Shown here piece after piece: positions 55,263-64,000 of a stretch of DNA of 64,000 nt (its first letter is position 1; every line of letters starts with the position of its first letter). The notes under the pieces were generated by a model. The model ran no database searches. It saw only the letters and a program-made list of their open reading frames with translations, and was not told where the DNA came from. Both the position numbers and the translations under genes were made by a program. This stretch comes from Owenia fusiformis. Taxonomy: Eukaryota; Annelida; Polychaeta; Sabellida; Oweniidae. The stretch is taken from assembly GCA_903813345.2 (NCBI GenBank), contig CAIIXF020000007.1:19083564-19147563 (forward strand). Reading direction: 5' to 3'.

Positions 55263-55291
55263 TTATTTCAGTAGCAGTGTCTATTAAATAA
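55263..55291 (+). promoter_or_regulatory. Iron-responsive element (IRE) hairpin at the ferroportin start codon
   Basis: The sequence folds as a textbook IRE. A 6-bp lower stem TTATTT (55263-55268) pairs perfectly with AAATAA (55286-55291). There is an unpaired C at 55269. A 5-bp upper stem AGTAG (55270-55274) pairs with CTATT (55281-55285) with one G-U. The loop is CAGTGT (55275-55280), fitting CAGUGN. The last stem base is the A of the ferroportin ATG. Vertebrate ferroportin mRNA also has a 5' IRE bound by IRP proteins, so translational repression at low iron is the expected role. One caveat: TTTATTTCAG just before 55271 also looks like a splice acceptor, and splicing there would destroy the hairpin. 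Confidence 0.8.
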
Positions 55292-58200
55292 TGGCGAGGG
55301 AAATGGAATCAAAATCAAAGTCATGTAAGTAAATTCCAGAAAATTTGTTTTTTATATTATTATCAAGTTAGGAACACTTGTACTGCTAAAATTATTAATT
55401 TATTAGTTTGCAATATAAGTTAATTGTTTCTATCAATAATAAATAAATAATGAATTATACATAACGCAAGATGCACATTTGATAATAATAATTTCTACAG
55501 GTTCTTCAAGTATGCTTATATTTGAAATAAACGTTATGAAATTTATTTTAGTGTTTTATTTTCCATTTGGCATCTACAATTAATTGATGTTCCCTTTTCT
55601 ACATTTTACTCTATTAACAAAGACAATGTTTAATGCATATATAATAAATATGCATAAAACAATTATTAATAGAATGAAATATATTATTATTTATATATTA
55701 TTTATTACATTTTCAGCCAGAATCAAGAGTTGTTTAGGGAGTTCATCAAATCTCATATATATCAGCCATGCCCTCTCAGCTTGGGTATGTTCTTACATTT
55801 AATTTCTTATTTTTTCTCCACGTATTTCCCAACATAAAAATTGAAGTGTTTCAGCATAAAAAGTACTCTTTCACAGGGACTCTTTAAGTCCATGATTTCC
55901 ATTTTGACCGAGTTTCTCTGAAATCCTATCTTTGATTACAAGGATAAATTGTTAATAGTTACAGGAAAATCTCATAAAATCTTTAACAAATTGTTATATT
56001 TATAATAGTTTTGATATATTTTTATTTTATATATCTTCTTCAGGATTCTATGTTTGTATCAACAAAATGTATATACAGTAAGTCTGTACCTTTCTGAAGT
56101 GAAATTTATGACTTGAAGTATAACTTTTATTTGCTTAGTTTGAAATATCATTTTTAATTCCATGTATGTAAGAGTTTGTAAGTCACAAGAAAGTAAATAT
56201 ACACATCAATGATCAATTTTGCAGGGTATTCGGATGTGGAGTTTTGCAGTGGCATTGTTTCTGGTGCAGCTATCTCCAGATTCATTGAGACTCCCAGCTA
56301 TATACGGTCTACTCTGCTGTCTTTCTGTGCTTCTCTGTGGGGCTCTCATTGGAGAGTGGATAGATAACAATGAAAGACTGAAAGGTAAACTATACTTTTA
56401 CAGACCCTAACCACATTGCATGCAGCCATGGTAGACTTATGAAGTTTGCATTTTAAAATATAACTGTTTAGTTATAATGTACCATGGTTTTTTGACATTC
56501 CAAATATGGTATGAAAATTCCTTATATTAGGATTCTGACATACAAGTGACATATTATGGGTAGTTATTATTTAGAGTTACACAGTTTATTGAGTTTAATT
56601 GCTTCATAATGAAACATTTTGGTGTTACACATGTTACAAAATCCTTCGTTTTATTTTATAACGACTGTTACCCTCTGTGTAAAAGGGTCCATAGACTTGT
56701 GACAACACCTTCATTATAACATGGGCTTTCAACCTGTGTTTTGATAGTCTTGTCAAATCCACTTGATAAATCTGATATAATAACGTACATGTAGCTTTAT
56801 AAGGCAATGTTTGAGTTATATTTAACGTTATCTCGACTGCTGTTATGTTTCAACTAAATCCCATACATATATTTACATTCACTATCTTTATAAGCTACAC
56901 AAGTGCAAGATATTGATTGTCACTAAAGTGTCACATGTACATTATTCAAGGCCCTGTGTATAGTTTGAAAACATAATTTTATCATTTAAATACTGCTTTT
57001 CATGATCAGTTTAGGTTAGCGTGGTAGGTGTGAAATGATTTAAGACCAGAGCTGTCATAGACATTGGTAAATAAATTTTTCAATGATTTAACAGAAAAAA
57101 GCCCGTTCACCAAGTCCTTTTTCAAATGTTAATGTCCATCCAAACAAAAAATGAACCTGTTCAGGCCTTACTGTAAATTCAAAGTGTATTTATCAGTATT
57201 CTGCAAGATATGCCGCTTGATTTCCTCATAGTTGGACACTTTGTTTTCAATCTTTTGTGGATTTTGTTGCGTAATCATATCAAGAAATACTCTATCTGTT
57301 CTACCTAATTTAAAGAATTTCAATATTCGATTCAGCTCTGTGTACTTATCATCACGTAAATTCTCATATTTCACAAACATTGTTTTAGATTTGATGATAT
57401 GTTTCATGGCTTCAGCCCACTGTTGTTTTTCTTCTTGTATAAACTTATCAAGAGCTGATAGTGTCACTGGCACAGTTGTATCAGGATTTGAATGCGTAGA
57501 CCACCACACTTTATTCTTATCTGCGATCTTCCAGCTGACATATTGTTCCAGTAGGTTCTCTCTATAGAGTACAAGAACATAGGGATCTGATAACTCATTG
57601 ATAATCTCAGCAAGGGTGAATCCCATTGACTGCAACTGAAACATAAATAGTTTAAACCCAGATATTCTTACATCACATGAAGCATCTGTGTCTTGTTTTA
57701 ACATGTTGCGTAGATAATCAAAAACACGAGACTTGAATGTGGTCATTTTTGTTATATTTTTCGTGGCTATCCCAGCTTGTGCCATAATCCCTGGATTAAG
57801 TAGCTCTGCATAGTTGTACAAATGGGAGTGCTGGTTTAATAGATGTACTAGATACTCTGAACCGGACCTTGGTGATGTAACAATTATATAATGGTGTGTC
57901 TTATCCATCTCCTCCGTTGTTTCAATATCAATATGGTCTTCATCATCGCTTGTACCTCCTCTGATCAAATTATGAGATTCTTTTAATGTTAGGTCAATCC
58001 CATTTGTTAAACAGTTTTTGTCACATGACTCTGATTTGACAGGAGATTTGAGAATAATGTGTAAGTAGAGGAAAATGAGATATCCTAGAATGATTCCAGA
58101 AAATAGTGTCAGTAACTTCATCTTACTGTCACTAATTTTTGTCACTGTAATCCCTGTCACTAATTATAATCCAGCTCGAGTTTTTTCCAATGAAATCTTC

Positions 58201-61200
58201 TTTATATGAAAATGTTTCAGTGTTTTAAGAATGTTTTTAAGTATAACATCGATGATCAGTTATGTTGCCTTTAGTGTACCAGACATTCAGATGAACGATG
58301 TTCACGATTGTCTATAAATTGTTATTTCTTCAAGTCTGATGCGAGCCTGCTTTTATATAGAAATGATATGTATCTTGTAGAAAGCCTAAGTATTTTACCA
58401 GCCCACATAATTTTAGTAAAACTTACATCTGCTCATTGATACATTTGTTCTTAGCATCTCTATGGTGGTATGCTCCTTCTGTATCATAATTATGTGGGAA
58501 TCTGAATTGTTCCTGTGTATTATTGTGAAGGCTGTAAAATACATCTACAGTACATATATTTTATGGACACCTATATCTCAAGGCAGTTTGACAACCACTT
58601 TATTGCAACTGTGTTAGGGTCATAAACAATAGTTTGGTTGAACTTATATATTAAATGACATTTGTCAGGATGTAAAGGTTCATTCAAAATTGACCTTTAA
58701 CGTTTTGACTGACCTTGGCTAATACCTTGACATATCAGAAATGAAGAAGTGATTATGTTTTGAAAAACCTTTTGAGACAAAAATGGTGGTCATAAAAGCA
58801 AAAGAGTGTCCAAGACTGCTTTTCTCCATTTTTCAGCTTTGAGAAAAAAATTCAAAATTCTAATCAAAGCTTCTTCAATTCAAAGCAATAATCAAGCACA
58901 TATTTCCCTGTAATTTTCAACTATTGCATATATTTTTACCAAGACCAATCATGCTACATGGGGAGCAAATCATTTAAAATGCTGTAATGTTATTTTTGAT
59001 AGAGAACAAAGATATTATTCAAGTGTACACGAGTTTGTGGCTTTACATGCTTTGCATGCAGATTTTGGTTGGACACCTTTAGTTATTGAACAGCAAATTA
59101 GATGATTTAACTGCTTATCATGGTTTGAAGATGGTAGACTGACAAGGAAAATGTTTTTATTGGATGTTAAATGGAAAAGTAAATGGTCTCAAACTGTAAA
59201 AGGTATTTTAGATAAATGTAATCTAACTCTGCATTTTAATGATATGACATATTGTGATTTAAAAATTGTGCTAAAAAGTTTTATGACTGATAATAAAACT
59301 AGATGGCCAGATATGGTTAGTTCGAATCCAAAGTAAAGGACATATGCCACCTTTAAACATAATTATGAAACTGAAAATATTTGACACTGAATTTAAGTAA
59401 ATATGAATGGTCACTTTTAGCACAATTTAGTATGTGTATTTTACCATATAAGAATAGAAACAGGTCATTTTAGAATGAAAAATATATAAGAAAGGTTATA
59501 CTGTGTCTGTGAACAAAATTATGTGGAAGATGAAATACATTTTGTCTTTCATTGCCATTTTTATAATGGAATTAGAGAGAGGTATTTTATTGACAACAAT
59601 TTTAAATGTTCATGTATAGACACAAACTGAGAAAATGACAAGAAAATTTGCCCATTTTTGTAAGAGAGTGCTTCGTCAAAAGAGGTAACCATATATTTAG
59701 CACAGACTGATATTTATTTTTATCTATTATATGATTTAAAATGTTCAAATTTGAAGTGGTTGATAAGCCCAGGTGGGCTGGGTTGAGTTACATGTATGTA
59801 AACCTACCACTATAAAGAACAATCAAAACTTATCTTATCTTACATGCACCTTCAATCATTCACATGTAAATAAAACTTTCACATTTTAACCACCATTTCA
59901 CATATTTTCACATTTCAGTTGCCAGAAACTCTCTAGTTTTTGCTAAGGTTTGTGTAGCTATCTGTGCAGTGCTCCTCTGTATGTTAATCATCTACAAAGA
60001 GCCAATCATTGCCATATGGGATGGATGGCTGGAGACTATATTCCAGGCTTTGGTCATCATCATAGCTGTATTGGCCAGGTTAGGTACGTATAAGGTTTTG
60101 TGAGAATCGTGCAGTTGGAGTAGGGGGTTCTATAGAGAAACATAAAAAGTAAGGTTATGATTGTATTATAAAGTATGATAATTTGCAACTTTCAATTAAA
60201 TGTCAGTGTGACATTTGGAGGATAAGATATTCAAGAAATATATCATCTACAGTCAGGTGTCAAATGAAAAAACAGTAAAACCTGTAAAGTGGAACACCTC
60301 TAGAAGTGGAACACTTTTTCAGAATCCAAACTTAATGTTAAAAAAACCTCTGTTAGTGGAATGCCACTTAACTTGAAAACTTTTACAGGTACCAAATGTG
60401 TTTTATTTATACAGGTTTTACTGTTTACAGGCTTTCAGCTTATATAAGTCAGACTACAAGTTTGTGAAGGCAGTATCCAGCATTTTTGTAAAACTGTTAC
60501 TTAGTATATTATAAGTATATTTTAAACAATGAATTTTTGTTCCAGGCAATGAGGCCAACAGGATCTCAATTGAAAGGGATTGGATTGTGGTGGTGTCGCG
60601 AGGAAATGAATCTAAACTAGCATGTAAGATCCCATATAATACTACCTGGTAGAAACCCCCTTAGCTGGTTTTTAAGAAATGGCAAAACACCTTTACAAGC
60701 CCCATCAGCTATTTATGTAAAATTAACCTCTGAAAGTGGAACACCTCCAAATTAGTATAGTATTGTGAGGTACCTTTCACTTAAACAAGTTTTACTGTAC
60801 ATATTATGTACATTGTTTGAGTACATAAAAGATGCACACCATTGCTTGTTGATTGTCATCTTACCACATGATACAAAATACTCTTAACCTTACATGAGAC
60901 CCCGTATTTGTTATGATTTTCTGTCAACATAATTCTATTTTACAGCTTTGAATGCAGTGACTCGAGCCATCGATCTGACAACAAACATCCTGGCTCCTGT
61001 TTTGACTGGACAGATCATGACATATGGCTCCACAGTTGTCAGTGCCATCTTTATTGCTGGCTGGAACATGTTGTCTTTAGTGATTGAGGTCTGGTTGTTA
61101 TGGATCGTGTATAAACGTTATCCAGAACTGGCAAGTAAAGGACAGAAAAAGACTGTCAAAAAAGGTTATTTTTTTACTTGTTCTTAGTTTTTATACCACA

Positions 61201-63576
61201 TCATGCCGGTGATGTAAAAGCACAAAAAGCAACATGTTAAAACACAAAACAACCTAGATCCCTTTAAACCAAATGAATTAATTGAAACCAATTTAAAAAC
61301 ATCGTCTACTATGTGAATATCAGACAAAATCATAGAAGCTTAGTCATGGATTAAGAGGTCACATGAGGTAGCATAAGAAAATCAATGATGAACATGTGAT
61401 TGTCAATATAAAATGTCTTATATATAGTGAGCTATTGATAAATAATTCATTTTTTATCAAGTTGCTATGTGGTACATGTATGTATACTGTATTTCAACTT
61501 ATCAGCTGTAACAAGTTGAATCTTAAGAATTCCCCTTCTAAAATACAATAATTTTCATTGTTTCAACAATTCAGATGATGTTGAAGATGAAAACGAGCCA
61601 TTGCTGCCAAATGGGAAAAATAACAACTCACAAAAATCATATAGCGGTATAGCTAAGTCTGAACAAACTGATACAGCAGAAACTTGCATGATTGAAGATC
61701 CAAAATCAAATGATGAGAGACTAGCAAATGAAATTGACAGTACTGACCCAAACCAGAATGATGTTATCAAACAGGTGATTGAGACTGCAACTGAATCAGA
61801 TGAAGTAAACATAAAACCAAAACAGAAGAATGGAAACATTTGTGCGTTACTGTTCAAAAGCTTGTTAACTTTGATAAGAGGCTGGAAAACTTACATGAAC
61901 CAAGAGGTTGTACTAGCAGGCATGGCCTTATCCACACTTTACTTCACAGTGCTTGGATTTGACAGCATCACAACAAGTAAGTTAATGTTTCACAACAACC
62001 ATATGTGGTGTTTCCCAAATGGAATCCATCCCTTCAAATGAAATGGTCATCCCAATCGTTCAGCGTCTGTCCAGGCTATAACTGAAACATAGACTAATGT
62101 CTTAGATAGGAACTCTGCTTGTATTGAGAATGAGTTTTGAATATGGTTACTCCATTCAAATTTTTTTAGAAATGTAATAGATGATAACTCAAATATACCA
62201 GTTATCTAATTTGGTTAAAATTTTAGAAGCGCCTTATTGGCACAAGACATCTACTTGAGAAGATCTTGTTGTGTAATGTTTTGTTTTTGTAGAAAGTATA
62301 CTAGGATTTAATCAAACTGAACAATAGTTTTATTCACCCTAGTCTATAAATGTTCCTTGTTTTAGGTTATGCCTATTCGCAAGGCCTGTCTGAATCCATG
62401 GTCAGTATTCTCATGGGAGGAGCCTCGCTTTTGGGAATCTTTGGTGCATTTCTCTTTACACAAATAAGGAAATGTATTGCCCTGGAGTCTATGGGTCTCA
62501 TCTCATTTTTCCTTCAAGTTTTATGTCTGTCACCTTGTGTCCTGTCAGTGTGGGCACCCGGCACTGTGTTTGACCTGAGGTATATATATGACACACCAAC
62601 TGATTTGATTGTGAACTGTTCAATCCCAGTCAGCACTAACATCTTAGAAACAGGAATTGCTAATGTGGATACTTCAGAAGGCTCTCGTGTTTTGGGAATG
62701 GGTAACTCATTTGATGAATCTTTGACATCGAATGGTCATTTTGTTGGATTTGATGCAGTGATGCATGGGACACCATCATTTCTGTCGCCATTGTCTATTG
62801 AAGCAAAAGCTCTGAATCAATCACCATGGACATTTGAGCCATTACTACACATAAATTCAACTGGGAGCAACACAAGCTCAGGAATTACACAACATGGAAC
62901 TGAAGTGAGTTTAACTGAGAGTCTTGCAGTCGTAGGAAATGGATCCACAGGATTATTGAACTGTACTAACTTACCTAAGAAGGGAAGCAATCTGTCTATA
63001 TGGTTATTGATGGGTGGCATTATTGCCTCCAGAGTAGGTGAGTTTATTCAGATTTTGCAAGTACAGGTAAAAAATATTTGTCAATGGTAGTACAAATGGT
63101 CATGACGTTTATTAATACTTGTTTATTAAATGATACTCACTTTATGGGATTTCATGTTAAAAAATCTTGAAAAATATTGTTAGCTTTAACCAGAGACATG
63201 TCTCTGCTATAACATACTGTTCATCTATGTCATTTACAGCTTATTTAATGAGTTATTCCTATATGATTGCAAGCAAATTGCTACCTTTATGTTTACAGGT
63301 CTTTGGTTAACAGATCTGACAATAAGCCAGCAGATGCAAGAAACCATACATGAGTCAGAGAGGGGTATAGTGAATGGAGTACAAAGCTCTTTGAACATGT
63401 TTGTGGACACCATCAAGTTCATACTTGTCATTATTCTACCAAGACCAGAAACATTTGGACTCATGGTTCTATTGTCATTTGGAGTAATATGCCTAGGAGG
63501 GGTCCTCTATTTTGCTCATTATTTGAAGTGTAAAATAAGAAAACGTAAGAAAAGAGGATATGAGGGTAAAGCATAG
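55291..63576 (+). CDS. SLC40A1: Ferroportin (SLC40A1 family) iron transporter-like protein, nine exons
   Basis: Exons 55291-55324, 55717-55784, 56225-56384, 59919-60083, 60546-60623, 60946-61164, 61575-61976, 62366-63037 and 63299-63576 join in frame to 691 aa (human 571). Family landmarks are RMWSFAVALFLVQL (TM1), GEWIDNNERLKVAR, IERDWIVVV, NILAPVLTGQIMTYGS, AGMALSTLYFTVLGFD and ESERGIVNGVQ. The family exports Fe2+ across the plasma membrane by alternating access. The human metal ligands D39, H43, C326 and H507 align with Ile36, Ser40, Ser372 and Lys639, so all four are changed. D325 and D504 are kept (D371, D636). The extra length lies in an acidic, polar cytoplasmic loop (exon 7) and an external loop of about 140 residues (447-585) with seven N-glycosylation sequons. 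Exon 1 is preceded by an IRE. A variant ATTAAA at 63821 is a weak poly(A) candidate. The family call is firm; iron transport by this copy is not assured. Confidence 0.95.
57168..58121 (-). CDS. Type II membrane sulfotransferase, single exon, nested in ferroportin intron 3
   Basis: An intronless ORF of 317 aa. The start is the ATG at 58121; the longer frame back to 58160 would need a GTG. A short cytoplasmic tail leads into a membrane anchor (about 4-24), then a stem rich in Asp/Glu, then a sulfotransferase domain. The 5'-phosphosulfate loop is TSPRSGSEYL (82-91). The 3'-phosphate motif is YRENLLEQYVSWK, with Arg187 and Ser196. This fits a Golgi enzyme that transfers sulfate from PAPS to a carbohydrate or glycoprotein, but the acceptor cannot be told. 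It somewhat resembles Stf0/LPS-type sulfotransferases in its RSGS loop. One sequon (NIT, 122) is present. Lack of introns inside a gene-rich, intron-rich region suggests origin by retroposition, or membership of an intronless family. It runs antisense to the host ferroportin gene. Confidence 0.88.
   Translation of the reverse strand: MKLLTLFSGIILGYLIFLYLHIILKSPVKSESCDKNCLTNGIDLTLKESHNLIRGGTSDDEDHIDIETTEEMDKTHHYIIVTSPRSGSEYLVHLLNQHSHLYNYAELLNPGIMAQAGIATKNITKMTTFKSRVFDYLRNMLKQDTDASCDVRISGFKLFMFQLQSMGFTLAEIINELSDPYVLVLYRENLLEQYVSWKIADKNKVWWSTHSNPDTTVPVTLSALDKFIQEEKQQWAEAMKHIIKSKTMFVKYENLRDDKYTELNRILKFFKLGRTDRVFLDMITQQNPQKIENKVSNYEEIKRHILQNTDKYTLNLQ
58940..59660 (+). pseudogene. Decayed LINE C-terminal region in ferroportin intron 3
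   Basis: Broken reading frames read YSSVHEFVALHALHADFGWTPL, then RLTRKMFLLDVKWKSKW, then in another frame RIETGHFRM and CEQNYVEDEIHFVFHCHFYNGIRERY. These match in order the C-terminal zinc-finger-like part of the LINE ORF at 25688-26296 ([21 protein letters not shown]). Several stops and frame changes separate the pieces. The 3' side runs into a TCTTATCTTA-rich tail near 59845. Confidence 0.75.
60273..60423. mobile_element. 151-bp MITE with CAGTAAAACCTGT ends
   Basis: CAGTAAAACCTGTAAAG and the inverted end TATACAGGTTTTACTG bound a segment with GTGGAACACCTC and GTGGAATGCCAC. It lies in ferroportin intron 4. A second, frayed relative lies at about 60640-60797 in intron 5. Confidence 0.7.
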
Positions 63577-63904
63577 GTGTACAATACACAGGCAAAGTAT
63601 GATAAACATCCCCTTATACAGCCAAGCTAGGGTACATGGGTTGTCAGTCTTTAAATTTTTGCAACTACTCAATTGTTATCTATTTTTACTGAAATGTCAT
63701 ATGTATATCGCGATTTATCTTTCCTTTGTGTTCAAAAGCATAATAATATGTAAGATATCTTGTGTTATATGGTTGCTATAGCAACCAAGGGATAGACATA
63801 TACATTGAATTCAATGCACTATTAAATCTCATAGAAATATTCCTGAATGACAAAATAGAATTATATTATGATGCCATAGTGTTTCTGACATAATTGAAGG
63901 AACA

Positions 63905-63925
63905 ATTGATTGATTGATTGATTGT
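63905..63925. repeat. ATTG microsatellite
   Basis: About five copies of GATT/ATTG downstream of the ferroportin gene. Confidence 0.85.
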
Positions 63926-64000
63926 GAACTACACATCTTCAACAAAGGAAGTCACTGATTGAGAACATTGCTAAGTGTAAAGTCAGAAGGGAATTGTGAA

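Noticed and set aside
56722-56740. Another P-like footprint at CATGGGCTTTCAACC
   Set aside because: Only one end is present; no inverted partner or 7-bp duplication was found nearby.
57168-58160. 330-aa version of the sulfotransferase starting at 58160
   Set aside because: The codon at 58160 is GTG. The first ATG (58121) leads directly into the membrane anchor and gives a normal type II start.

Overview
This window is nuclear DNA from an intron-rich, AT-rich animal genome, most likely a slowly evolving marine invertebrate. Spliced genes with canonical GT-AG introns, nested genes, tRNA-derived SINEs, LINE fragments and many short DNA transposons all point that way. I cannot name the species. 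Positions 1 to about 22.8 kb hold no gene I can support. That stretch is mobile-element debris and tandem repeats: a LINE tail with an exact 12-bp target-site duplication (TSD), two hAT-like elements with 8-bp TSDs (one carrying a nested palindrome), a P-like element family with 7-bp TSDs, a 2-kb minisatellite of 29-bp units, and a 1.16-kb element with CAC termini and a 5-bp TSD.

From 22,877 to 49,892 the minus strand carries a complete 15-exon gene for 2-hydroxyacyl-CoA lyase (HACL1, 572 aa). This is the thiamine-pyrophosphate enzyme of peroxisomal alpha-oxidation, and it ends in the peroxisomal tripeptide SKI. Two plus-strand genes lie inside its introns. One is a four-exon secreted dienelactone-hydrolase-like enzyme (41,162-43,574, intron 6). 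The other is a small TATA-driven gene for a secreted Gly/Tyr-rich protein with two acidic calcium-loop-like motifs (46,115-46,498, intron 4). The introns also hold a LINE tail, a second LINE ORF, a mariner remnant, SINEs, a 2.8-kb LTR-like insertion with internal 90/91-bp arrays, and a palindromic repeat family.

From 50 to 55 kb there are only transposon-like repeats, including a 655-bp fold-back element. From 55,291 to 63,576 the plus strand carries a nine-exon ferroportin (SLC40A1 family, 691 aa). Immediately before it, and sharing the A of its ATG, is a near-perfect iron-responsive-element (IRE) hairpin. All four residues that bind metal in vertebrate ferroportin are replaced in this protein. 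Ferroportin intron 3 contains a single-exon type II membrane sulfotransferase on the minus strand (57,168-58,121) and a decayed LINE.

The observations most worth following are: (1) the IRE at the ferroportin start codon; (2) the missing ferroportin metal ligands; (3) two 24-27-bp insertions, each consisting only of two abutting transposon ends between perfect 7-bp TSDs, one with its uninterrupted paralogous site 300 bp away, which look like P-element-type excision footprints; and (4) three non-autonomous elements with CAC termini and 5-bp TSDs, a combination known from Transib/RAG-like transposons.
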